Assembly: GCF_003935715.1 (NCBI RefSeq)
Contig: NZ_RHPP01000025.1
Coordinates: forward strand, 1-37,365
DNA: 37,365 bases
Reading direction: 5' to 3'
Source: Stenotrophomonas sp. 278
Lineage (GTDB): Bacteria; Pseudomonadota; Gammaproteobacteria; Xanthomonadales; Xanthomonadaceae
Shown here: in pieces, positions 31,576 to 37,365 of the stretch
Layout: each line of letters opens with the position of its first letter
Position numbering within the stretch: the stretch's first letter is position 1
Position numbers and translations under genes: made by a program
Notes under the pieces: model-generated
The model's input: the letters and a program-made list of their open reading frames with translations, nothing else
Told to the model about the DNA's origin: nothing
Databases searched by the model: none

Positions 31576-32268
31576 TCAGGCCTGATCCTGCGCGCTGCGA
31601 TACGGCTCCTCGAAGGGCCGGAAGTCATGTTCGGCCAGCGCCCCGTCGATCCACCTGCTCACGCCGGGAAGCGCCCTCACCGCGTCCATATACTGCTGCA
31701 CGCGCGCGCCGACCGGCACCGCGTAGGTGCCCAGGCGCATCACCACCGGCGCGTAGAAGGCGTCGGCAATGGTGAAATGGTCGAACAGCAGCGGCCCTTC
31801 GTGCCGCGCCAGCAGCCGCTCCCACAAGGCCAGCAGGCGCTGCAGGTCAGCGGCCACGGCGGGCTGTTCGCGCAGCACGCGCGCGCCCACCTCCGGCAGC
31901 TGGGCTTCGATGTTCATCGGAAAGTGCTGTCGCAATGCGCCAAACCCGGCGTGCATCATTGCAGTAGCGCTCCGTGCCAGTGCCCGTTCGGTCGCATCCT
32001 GCGGCCATAAACGACATTCCGGGAAGCGCTCGGCCAGGGTCTCGGCGATGGCCAGGGTATCCCATACCACCTGGGTTCCATCGACCAGCACCGGCACCGT
32101 ACCGGACGGTGACAGCGCCTCGGCGGCCTGCTTGAAGCTCGAATCCGGCTCGAAGCTGTCAAAACGCAGCAGAACCTCCTCGAAGGGAATGCCCGCCTGG
32201 GTCATCAGCACCCAGGGGCGCATCGACCACGACGAGTAATTCTTGTTGCCGATGTGCAGTTTGAGCAT
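31576..32268 (-). CDS. glutathione S-transferase family protein
   Basis: The 230-residue cytosolic protein has a thioredoxin-fold N-terminal half with the active-site stretch IGNKNYSSWSMRPWVLM (about 6-22, Ser as likely glutathione-activating residue) and SPSGTVPVLVDGTQVVWDTLAIAETLAERFP (the cis-Pro and glutathione gamma-glutamyl site). The all-helical C-terminal half holds HEGPLLFDHFTIADAFYAPVVMRL. It belongs to the branch found with YfcF/maleylacetoacetate-isomerase-like proteins but the substrate cannot be told. It is upstream of the TraB/GumN gene on the same strand and probably cotranscribed. Confidence 0.93.
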   Translation of the reverse strand: MLKLHIGNKNYSSWSMRPWVLMTQAGIPFEEVLLRFDSFEPDSSFKQAAEALSPSGTVPVLVDGTQVVWDTLAIAETLAERFPECRLWPQDATERALARSATAMMHAGFGALRQHFPMNIEAQLPEVGARVLREQPAVAADLQRLLALWERLLARHEGPLLFDHFTIADAFYAPVVMRLGTYAVPVGARVQQYMDAVRALPGVSRWIDGALAEHDFRPFEEPYRSAQDQA

Positions 32269-32353
32269 GGCTGTGCGCTCTTCGTGGCAGATGCGACATG
32301 CTAGCGGGAAAACGGATCGGGAACTTCTACCCGGCGCGGGGTCAGGATTCAGC

Positions 32354-32359
32354 TACAAT
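32354..32359 (+). promoter_or_regulatory. putative -10 hexamer of tRNA-Leu
   Basis: TACAAT lies 16 bases before the first base of the tRNA, followed by a GC-rich discriminator (TCCCGCC) typical of stringently controlled stable RNA promoters. No good -35 was seen. Confidence 0.45.
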
Positions 32360-32375
32360 TCCCGCCGTCAGACCG

Positions 32376-32462
32376 GCCCGGATGGCGAAACTGGTAGACG
32401 CATCGGACTTAAAATCCGCCGACCGCAAGGTCATGCCGGTTCGATTCCGGCTCCGGGCACCA
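32376..32462 (+). tRNA. tRNA-Leu (anticodon UAA)
   Basis: An 87-base cloverleaf with encoded CCA: acceptor GCCCGGA (32376-32382) pairs with TCCGGGC (32452-32458), discriminator A, CCA at 32460-32462. The anticodon loop CTTAAAA gives anticodon TAA at 32410-32412. The long variable arm GACCGCAAGGTC and the T loop GTTCGATTC are present, as expected for a class II leucine tRNA reading UUA/UUG. Confidence 0.97.
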
Positions 32463-32583
32463 TATCTCGCACGTTGCAACGTTCTTCATTGCATTCGAGC
32501 CACCTCCGCCAACCGTGCGATGAGCCGCAAAAATCGGCAGACGGCTGGGCATACACTGCGCCGACATCATTAGGGAGGTCCTC

Positions 32584-32946
32584 ATGGACGCCAGAGTCGA
32601 CGCGGAAATCACCAAGCTGAAAGTGGAAATCTTCAAGGTCATGGAAGAGTCCCGCAAAGCGCACGCTGAAACGCTGAAGGCCTACGAAGAGGCCCGAAAC
32701 ACCCGGGCAGACACCTTCCTTACTGTTGAGGAAGTGCATCGGACCCGTGCCGAGGCCAACAAGGCCGTCGAGGACATGCGCAACGCCTACGCCGAGTCAG
32801 TGAAAGCGCATGCCGAGGCCCGCCGTATCGACATCGAGGCGGCCAAACTGAGTCGCGAACATCGTTGGACTCCGGTAATCATGGGCTCCGGCATCATCGT
32901 CTCGTTGCTGACCGCTGCCGTCGCCCTGCTCAAGGCCAGCAGCTGA
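32584..32946 (+). CDS. coiled-coil protein with C-terminal membrane anchor, unknown function
   Basis: The 120-residue product is almost wholly charged and alanine-rich up to residue 93, with repeated segments such as KAHAETLKAYEEARNTRAD and ESVKAHAEARRIDIEAAKL that predict a long coiled coil. A single membrane helix follows (about 96-117, VIMGSGIIVSLLTAAVALL), so it looks like a tail-anchored inner-membrane protein with the coil in the cytosol. GGGAGG lies 6 bases before the ATG. It lies 121 bp after tRNA-Leu and ends 12 bp before convergent hemN. Function unknown; similar small proteins occur in phage-derived and host loci. Confidence 0.8.
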   Translation: MDARVDAEITKLKVEIFKVMEESRKAHAETLKAYEEARNTRADTFLTVEEVHRTRAEANKAVEDMRNAYAESVKAHAEARRIDIEAAKLSREHRWTPVIMGSGIIVSLLTAAVALLKASS

Positions 32947-32958
32947 GCCGAGAGCGCG

Positions 32959-34368
32959 TCAGATCGCTCGCGAGTAGCGCGCGGTTGACTCGACCTTGCC
33001 GAGATACCGGTCGAAGCACATCGCCAACAGGCGCAGCAGCGGCCTGCCCTGCTCGGTGGCGCGGACCACGCCATCGGCATACTCGGCCAGACCGTCATGC
33101 TGCAGCGCCTGCAGCGCGATCAGCGCATCACTGAAGTAGCTCTCGAAGTCCACGCCATGGCGCGCGGCCAGCGCATTTCCGTCCACCTCGCCCTGGCACA
33201 TCAGCTGCCCGATCAGCTCCGCGCGCAGCGTATCGTCGGCATCCAGGGTCAGCCCGCGCCACACCGGCAACCGTCCCGCATCCACCGCGTCCTCCCAGCC
33301 CGGCAGATCGCGCGGGTTCTGGCTGTAGCTGTCGCCGATGCGACTGATCGCACTGGTCCCCAAACCCACCAGATCGGTCTGCGCATGCGTGGTGTAGCCC
33401 ATGAAGTTGCGGTGCAGCTGACCGGCACGCTGCGCCCGCGACAGGTCTTCTTCCGGTAGGGCGAAATGGTCCATGCCGATGTACTGGTAACCGGCCAGCG
33501 ACAGGCGACGCACCGCCAGCCCCAGCAGTGCCAGCTTCTGTTCCGGGCTGGGCAGCGCCTCGTCCGGAATCTGCCGCTGTGCCTTGAACAGGTTGGGCAG
33601 GTGCGCGTAGCCATAGATGGCCAGCCGGTCCGGGCGCTCGCGCAGCACCGTTTCCAGCGTCTGCGCAAAGCCCTCGAGGGTCTGGTGCGGCAGACCGTAG
33701 ATGAGGTCCACGTTGACCGAGCGCAGGCCGAATTCGCGGCAGGCGCGCAGCACTTCCAGGGTAGGTTCCACGCCTTGCTCGCGGTTGATCGCGCGCTGCA
33801 CCGTGGGGTCGAAGTCCTGGATGCCCAGGCTGGCGCGGTTGAAGCCCAGTGCGGCCAGCCCGGCGATGTCTTCGCGGCTGACGTGGCGTGGATCCAGCTC
33901 GATGGAGAAGTCGCGGCTGGCCGCTTCACTGAAGGAAAAGCGCTGGCGCAGGCCGTCAATCAGCTCCCGCATCTGCTCGGCCGCCAGGAAGTTGGGCGTA
34001 CCGCCGCCCAGATGCAGCTGGATGACTTCACGGCTCGGGTCGAACAATGGCGCGATCTGGTCAGCCTCGCTCAGCACACGTGCCACGTAAGCCACGCCTT
34101 TGCCATGGTCCCGGGTGATGACCCGGTTGCAGCCGCAGTAGAAGCACGGACTGCTGCAGTACGGCACATGCACATACAGCGAGAGGGCGCGTGCGTTCAC
34201 GTTGCTGCGAGCAATGGCCTCGCGCAGCTGATGCTCGCCGAAGCCGTCATGAAAATGCGGCGCGGTCGGATACGAGGTGTAGCGCGGACCAGGGCGGTCG
34301 TGACGACGAAGCAGTTCCGGATCGAACTGCCAGGCAAGGCCGGCGGCGGCGGGCGAGAAGGTGTCCAT
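32959..34368 (-). CDS. hemN: oxygen-independent coproporphyrinogen III oxidase
   Basis: HemN is the radical-SAM enzyme that decarboxylates coproporphyrinogen III to protoporphyrinogen IX without oxygen, in haem synthesis. The 469-residue protein has the N-terminal RPGPRYTSYPTA (26-37), the cluster motif CSSPCFYCGC with C71, C75, C78 as CxxxCxxC, HLGGGTPNFL, and the C-terminal ARHGVDFESYFSD HemN domain. The start at 34368 gives the usual N-terminus. An FNR/Anr-type box lies exactly 41.5 bases upstream of the ATG, implying activation under low oxygen. It is 60 bp downstream of the truncated haemoglobin gene. Confidence 0.97.
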   Translation of the reverse strand: MDTFSPAAAGLAWQFDPELLRRHDRPGPRYTSYPTAPHFHDGFGEHQLREAIARSNVNARALSLYVHVPYCSSPCFYCGCNRVITRDHGKGVAYVARVLSEADQIAPLFDPSREVIQLHLGGGTPNFLAAEQMRELIDGLRQRFSFSEAASRDFSIELDPRHVSREDIAGLAALGFNRASLGIQDFDPTVQRAINREQGVEPTLEVLRACREFGLRSVNVDLIYGLPHQTLEGFAQTLETVLRERPDRLAIYGYAHLPNLFKAQRQIPDEALPSPEQKLALLGLAVRRLSLAGYQYIGMDHFALPEEDLSRAQRAGQLHRNFMGYTTHAQTDLVGLGTSAISRIGDSYSQNPRDLPGWEDAVDAGRLPVWRGLTLDADDTLRAELIGQLMCQGEVDGNALAARHGVDFESYFSDALIALQALQHDGLAEYADGVVRATEQGRPLLRLLAMCFDRYLGKVESTARYSRAI

Positions 34369-34402
34369 GGGCACAGCCTGCGCGCACCCGCCGGTACGCG
34401 CA

Positions 34403-34416
34403 TTGAGCCAGATCAA
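34403..34416 (-). promoter_or_regulatory. FNR/Anr box upstream of hemN
   Basis: TTGAGCCAGATCAA differs from TTGAT-N4-ATCAA at one base. Its centre is 41.5 bases before the A of the hemN ATG. At -12 to -7 relative to that ATG stands CAGGCT, which keeps the two most conserved -10 positions (A2, T6). Confidence 0.65.
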
Positions 34417-34428
34417 TCGGCGTCCCGG

Positions 34429-34926
34429 TCAGTCCTCGTTGGCCGCCCCTGCCCCGATGCAGCCCTGCCCGGCCACATGTCCGCAGCCGTCGCGCAGCTG
34501 GGGACGACCGGCCACGGGAATCTGCGGCCAGCGCAGCATCTGGTAGCGCCGCCAGATGGTGTCGCCGATCCGCCGGGCCACGTCGTCAGCCAGCTGCTGC
34601 ATCGGCACGTTGCCGCTCTCGGCGGTGGTCAGGCGGAACTGCACCAGCCAGCGGTCGAACAGGTCGCGGTCGAGGTCGTCCATCGCCATGTGCTTGGGCA
34701 TCGGCGCGCCACTGAAGCGGCGGGTGCCGCGCAGCATTGCCGACCAGAAGTCCACCAGCTGCGCCAGGTGCGCGTCCCAGTCATGCACGCGCTCAGTGAA
34801 GATCGGCCCCAGGCGCGGCTCCTGGCGAACCCGCGCGTAGAAATCGTGGACCAGCCGGGTGACCTCTTCTTCGCTGCACAGGGACAGCGACGCAAGGGGC
34901 AGCGGGTGGGGAGATGGGTCCAGCAT
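34429..34926 (-). CDS. group III truncated haemoglobin
   Basis: Group III (trHbP) globins bind haem in a 2-on-2 fold and are linked to oxygen-poor, nitrosative-stress conditions. The 165-residue protein has EEVTRLVHDFYARVRQEPRLGPIF (Y30 as B10 tyrosine), HLAQLVDFWSAMLRGTRRFSG, and the proximal histidine H79 in PMPKHMAM. It then extends past the usual end with a tail containing C148, H150 and C156 (RDGCGHVAGQGC). A GAGG lies about 7 bases before the ATG. It is divergent from the small membrane protein gene with a shared FNR box, and upstream of hemN. Confidence 0.93.
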   Translation of the reverse strand: MLDPSPHPLPLASLSLCSEEEVTRLVHDFYARVRQEPRLGPIFTERVHDWDAHLAQLVDFWSAMLRGTRRFSGAPMPKHMAMDDLDRDLFDRWLVQFRLTTAESGNVPMQQLADDVARRIGDTIWRRYQMLRWPQIPVAGRPQLRDGCGHVAGQGCIGAGAANED

Positions 34927-34979
34927 GGGGGCCTCGGCAACAGATGCGGCACAACGTCGCGCGGATGATGCGCCCCGCC

Positions 34980-34993
34980 TTGATCAGGATCAA
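34980..34993. promoter_or_regulatory. perfect FNR/Anr box in the divergent region
   Basis: TTGATCAGGATCAA is an exact match to the TTGAT-N4-ATCAA consensus and lies between the divergent globin and membrane protein genes. Its centre is exactly 41.5 bases before the ATG at 35028 and 60.5 before the globin ATG. Confidence 0.85.
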
Positions 34994-35015
34994 TGTGGCG
35001 AGCTGTCGCAGGGCC

Positions 35016-35021
35016 TAGTCT
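35016..35021 (+). promoter_or_regulatory. -10-like hexamer of an FNR-dependent class II promoter
   Basis: TAGTCT sits at -12 to -7 relative to the A of the ATG at 35028, with the FNR box centred at -41.5. This is the standard class II layout if transcription starts on the ATG itself. Confidence 0.6.
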
Positions 35022-35027
35022 TCGGCC

Positions 35028-35324
35028 ATGAACGACACCCCCGACATGCCCCCACTGAGCCGCCGCCGGCTGTTGATCCGGCAATGGGGCGCGATCCTGT
35101 GGCCCAGCTTCGTCGCCGCCGGCCTGGCCAGCATGGTGTTCTTCGCCTTTGTCGACCCCCTGCGGCTGCGCGACATCACCTTTCCGCAGCATGCGATCAG
35201 CCGCGAAATGGGCTACACCCTGGGCTTCTTCATGTTCTGGGCGGTGACCGCCGCCGCCAGCGCGGTGACCTGGTATCTGTTGCGACCGTTGCGTCGCGAC
35301 GACGACGAACTGCCCCTGGGTTGA
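35028..35324 (+). CDS. small two-helix membrane protein upstream of ccoG
   Basis: The 98-residue product has a twin-Arg-containing polar start (LSRRRLLIRQWG), two membrane helices (about 22-42 and 62-86), a short loop with DPLRLRDITFPQHAISREMGY, and an acidic tail (RRDDDELPLG). It resembles proteins of unknown function found next to cbb3 oxidase assembly genes in xanthomonads. No Shine-Dalgarno is visible before the ATG, which fits a leaderless mRNA starting at it. The ccoG gene follows after 2 bases, so it likely acts with it at the inner membrane under low oxygen. Confidence 0.8.
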   Translation: MNDTPDMPPLSRRRLLIRQWGAILWPSFVAAGLASMVFFAFVDPLRLRDITFPQHAISREMGYTLGFFMFWAVTAAASAVTWYLLRPLRRDDDELPLG

Positions 35325-35326
35325 GC

Positions 35327-36412
35327 ATGCCGCGCCGCCTGCATCTGCACCTGATCGACTCCACGCCACCGCCCTCGCCGCCTCCGGCATCGCGACCGCG
35401 GCTGCGCTGGCGCGCCCTGCTTCCGGCTGCCCTGCTGGCCGGCTTCTACCTGCTGCCGTGGCTGCGCTGGAACGGCCGCCAGGCGCTGCTGTTCGACCTC
35501 CCGGGCCGTCGTTTCGACCTGTTCGGGCTGACCCTGTGGCCGCAGGACCTGGGCGTGCTGCTGGGCCTGATCGCGGTGCTGGCGACCTCGCTGGTCCTGC
35601 TGACCAACCTGGGCGGACGCCTGTGGTGCGGATACGCCTGCCCGCAGACTTTGTGGAGCGGCCTGTTCCGCAGGATCGAGCTGGCCTGCCAGCGGCACCT
35701 GCGCCCGCCCCGCCTGGCCACCATGGTCAAGCACCTGGCGTGGGCGGTCGTCGCGCTCTGGACCGGGATCACCTTCGTGGGCTTCTTCAGCCCGATGGAT
35801 CAGCTGGTCACCGGACTGTGGCCGCTGGCATGGAGCGGCTGGGAGATCTTCTGGGTGCTGTTCTACGCGCTGGCCACCTGGGGCAATGCCGGCTTCCTGC
35901 GCGAGCAGGTCTGCATCGACCTGTGCCCCTATGCCCGTGTCGCGCCGCTGCTCAGCGATGCCGACACCCCGCAGGTCTGCTATGACGCGAGGCGCGGCGA
36001 GCCGCGTGGTCCACGCGCTGCTGGACAGGGTGGCGTCGATGAACGCGGGCGCGGCCTGCTCGACCCGGTAAGCGCCAGCGACTACGCCTTCCGCGCCGCG
36101 CACCCCGCCCTGGCCGGACCGATGCCGCGCTTTGCCGCTGACCGGCTGGGTGACTGTGTGGATTGCGGGGCCTGCGTGGAGGTCTGCCCGATGCAGCTGG
36201 ACGTACGCAGCGGACCGCTGCCGGACTGCATTGCGTGCGGGGCCTGCGTGGATGCCTGCAATGCGCAGATGCGGGCGCAGGGTTTCCCGCCGGGGCTGAT
36301 CAAGGTGGCCAGCGACAATGCGATGCGTCAGCAGCTGCGCCGCTGGTTGCGCCCGCGCACGCTGGCGGCGCTGGCAACCCTGATAGTGCTGTTAGCGGTC
36401 GGCTTGCTGTAG
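35327..36412 (+). CDS. ccoG: cytochrome c oxidase accessory protein CcoG (short form)
   Basis: CcoG is an inner-membrane iron-sulfur protein needed for cbb3 oxidase maturation, where it helps reduce copper. The 361-residue product has membrane segments near 32-45, 78-97, 128-150 and 160-180, the motif LWCGYACPQTLWSGLFRRIE, QVCIDLCPYAR, and two 4Fe-4S clusters CVDCGACVEVCP and CIACGACVDACN at about 275-310. It ends with one last helix (RTLAALATLIVLLAVGLL) and a TAG. Full CcoG proteins are about 470-490 residues with a periplasmic Ig-like C-terminal domain, which is missing here; the TAG is part of a SMAG repeat. Confidence 0.9.
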   Translation: MPRRLHLHLIDSTPPPSPPPASRPRLRWRALLPAALLAGFYLLPWLRWNGRQALLFDLPGRRFDLFGLTLWPQDLGVLLGLIAVLATSLVLLTNLGGRLWCGYACPQTLWSGLFRRIELACQRHLRPPRLATMVKHLAWAVVALWTGITFVGFFSPMDQLVTGLWPLAWSGWEIFWVLFYALATWGNAGFLREQVCIDLCPYARVAPLLSDADTPQVCYDARRGEPRGPRAAGQGGVDERGRGLLDPVSASDYAFRAAHPALAGPMPRFAADRLGDCVDCGACVEVCPMQLDVRSGPLPDCIACGACVDACNAQMRAQGFPPGLIKVASDNAMRQQLRRWLRPRTLAALATLIVLLAVGLL

Positions 36413-36522
36413 AGCCACGCCCTGCGTGGCTAAGCGCGGTCCATGATCGGCCGTAGAGCCACGCCCTGCGTGGCTGAGCGCGGTCCATGACAAGGTCGCA
36501 GCCACGCAGGGCGTGGCTCTAC
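36409..36522. repeat. three SMAG (GTAG) palindromes, two tandem and one inverted
   Basis: GTAGAGCCACGCCCTGCGTG starts at 36409 and again at 36453; the tandem copies share the following GGCTnAGCGCGGTCCATGA tail and have 44-base period. An inverted copy (AGCCACGCAGGGCGTGGCTC plus TAC) ends at 36522. The array separates convergent ccoG and the 77-residue protein gene and gives both their TAG stops. Confidence 0.9.
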
Positions 36523-36752
36523 GAACGCTCGCTCCGCGACGGCACCATCTGTGCACGCCGCACAATCCCCAACTGCTCAATGATCAACGCCAGCTCATTG
36601 GTGACCTGCGTGCGGCTCCTGCCCTGGGGCACCAGGCGCTCCAGCACCTGTTGGTAGGTGGTCCAGAACTCCGGGCCGCAGCCATGCTTGCTGTAGCTGG
36701 CCTCCAGCTCGGAGCGCACGCCGTCAGCCAAGTCATTAGTGCCGTATCGCAT
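36519..36752 (-). CDS. small hypothetical protein
   Basis: The 77-residue product starts MRYGTNDLADGVRSELEASYSKHGCGPEFWTTYQQVL and looks like a compact helical cytosolic protein with a basic C-terminal end (RRAQMVPSRSERS). GGGAGG lies 4 bases before the ATG. Family unknown. Its stop TAG (36521-36519 on the minus strand) comes from the GTAG end of a SMAG repeat, so its last residues may be set by that insertion. Confidence 0.6.
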   Translation of the reverse strand: MRYGTNDLADGVRSELEASYSKHGCGPEFWTTYQQVLERLVPQGRSRTQVTNELALIIEQLGIVRRAQMVPSRSERS

Positions 36753-36801
36753 ACGACCTCCCTGAACTTGTCATGCTTCGGTGACGAGTTGCCCCTGTCA
36801 A

Positions 36802-36826
36802 CGCGCTGTGTGGACCACATAGCGCG
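36802..36826. promoter_or_regulatory. 25-bp near-perfect palindrome, operator-like
   Basis: CGCGCTGTGTGG and CCACATAGCGCG are inverted copies around a single A with only one mismatch. Such a tight centre suits a protein-binding site better than an RNA hairpin. It lies upstream of the antitoxin fragment. Confidence 0.4.
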
Positions 36827-36915
36827 CTTCACTCGCGGTTCACCTGAACTTTGCACGCTCTTCGCGACAAGTCAATTGCGAGCGCCAAATTGATGGCGCT
36901 CGGGATGAAGCATTC

Positions 36916-37173
36916 ATGTATGTGAAAAATTGTCCAGCGATGGACGTTACGGGGTCGAAGTTGCCATTTTGGCGACACCGGCCAATCGGACAGGAACAGC
37001 ATTCGATCATTCGACTGGGCCAGGAGGACATGAAGCGCTTTGTTGACGCCCTCGACAACCCCAAGCCGATCTCTGACCGTCTCGCTGTCTCTCTGAAGCA
37101 GCACCTGGAGACACGACAGCATGACACTGGAAGTAGCCGTAGTACCGTTCGATGGGTGCCCAAGCCGCGCTGA
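36916..37173 (+). pseudogene. remnant of a DUF1778 (TacA-like) antitoxin
   Basis: The frame from about 37000 reads HSIIRLGQEDMKRFVDALDNPKPISDRLAVSLKQH. This matches the C-terminal, toxin-wrapping half of DUF1778 antitoxins (pattern: LS-x-x-D-x-x-x-F-x-x-x-L-x-N-P-x-x-P-x-x-x-L). The upstream part (MYVKNCPAMDVTGSKLPFW) has no ribbon-helix-helix domain, so the DNA-binding half is lost. The usual GNAT toxin gene should start near the end; only an ATG at about 37120 with a short frame interrupted by SMAG sequence is found. I judge this a decayed toxin-antitoxin module. Confidence 0.55.
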
Positions 37174-37204
37174 CTGCGACGCGGCATGCACACGCCGGGA
37201 ACCC

Positions 37205-37271
37205 GTAGAGCCGGGCTTGCCCGGCTTCCCAACGCGCGCGGGCTCCGTCAGCCGGGCAAGCCCGGCTCTAC
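37205..37271. repeat. SMAG (GTAG) pair in inverted orientation
   Basis: GTAGAGCCGGGCTTGCCCGGCTT and AGCCGGGCAAGCCCGGCTCTAC face each other around about 21 bases, able to fold into one long hairpin. The core differs from the copies at 5129 and 36409 but is like that at 10438. Confidence 0.88.
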
Positions 37272-37351
37272 AACAGCGATGCGCCGACTGAACCTGCCCC
37301 GCTGAAACGGACGCCAAGAAGCGATAATTTACTCGCACTTGGAGGTTCCCT

Positions 37352-37365
37352 ATGTCACGTCCCCC
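37352..37365 (+). CDS. start of a gene running off the right edge
   Basis: ATGTCACGTCCCCC begins 6 bases after a perfect GGAGG (37341-37345), and GATAAT at about 37322 could be its -10. Only MSRP is visible, so nothing can be said about the product. Confidence 0.5.

Larger units (their letters stand above)
36753..37351. other. gap of about 600 bp: palindromes, antitoxin fragment, SMAG pair
   Basis: This stretch is less GC-rich than its surroundings. It holds a 25-bp palindrome (36802-36826), a 9-bp perfect stem (36879-36887 with 36894-36902), the DUF1778 fragment, an inverted SMAG pair, and the upstream region of the last gene. I see no intact gene. Confidence 0.6.

Noticed and set aside
32409-32739. 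Small minus-strand frames over tRNA-Leu ending GAGIEPA or starting from PEPESNRHD-like text
   Set aside because: These are the well-known false translations of a tRNA-Leu gene read on its opposite strand.
36829-37338. 169-codon minus-strand frame spanning the antitoxin fragment and the SMAG pair
   Set aside because: It reads straight through the palindromes and opposite the DUF1778 match, with no family signal.

Overview
The window looks like chromosomal DNA of a Stenotrophomonas-type gammaproteobacterium (Lysobacteraceae/Xanthomonadaceae). Three things suggest this: high GC with strong G/C third positions; a housekeeping gene order typical of that family (folP, ftsH-rlmE divergent from yhbY, surE-pcm-yqaA-nlpD, pyrG-eno-ftsB-ispD-ispF-truD, parE, pit-DUF47); and many short palindromes beginning with GTAG, which match the SMAG (GTAG) repeats described in S. 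maltophilia. No rRNA, CRISPR array, insertion sequence or prophage was recognised.

Left part (1-17235). A partial folP, an exported and a small membrane protein, ftsH and rlmE lie on the minus strand, divergent from yhbY and a Mth938-like gene. The minus-strand block surE-pcm-yqaA-nlpD has overlapping starts and stops and serves survival, protein repair and the cell envelope. A Smr-domain gene is on the plus strand. The minus-strand block pyrG-eno-ftsB-ispD-ispF-truD covers CTP synthesis, glycolysis, division, the MEP isoprenoid pathway and tRNA pseudouridylation. A small exported protein is divergent from parE.

Middle (17236-28374). Between convergent parE and pit lie about 700 bp without a gene, holding two diverged 221-bp elements in inverted orientation with hairpins that covary. 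Then come pit-DUF47 (phosphate), a CNNM/CorC-type transporter overlapping an exoD-like gene, a stress-type FMN protein, a luciferase-like oxidoreductase, trhO (tRNA wobble hydroxylation), a lipoprotein FKBP, a HI0933-type flavoprotein and a membrane-anchored glutamate-synthase-like protein.

Right part (28422-37365). A nucleotide-sugar dehydrogenase, a candidate structured small RNA, a BLUF photoreceptor, a TraB/GumN protein, a GST, tRNA-Leu(UAA) and a coiled-coil tail-anchored protein are followed by a low-oxygen haem cluster. That cluster has hemN and a group III truncated haemoglobin on the minus strand, and a small membrane protein plus a short ccoG on the plus strand. Two FNR/Anr boxes lie exactly 41.5 bases upstream of start codons, which predicts leaderless class II promoters. 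The far right holds a small conserved-looking ORF, a decayed DUF1778 antitoxin fragment, more SMAG palindromes and the first codons of another gene.

The most interesting items are the paired structured elements at 17292-17870, the FNR box/ATG geometry at 34403-35028, ccoG ending inside a SMAG repeat, the RNA fold at 29823-29945, and the placement of SMAG arrays between convergent genes.
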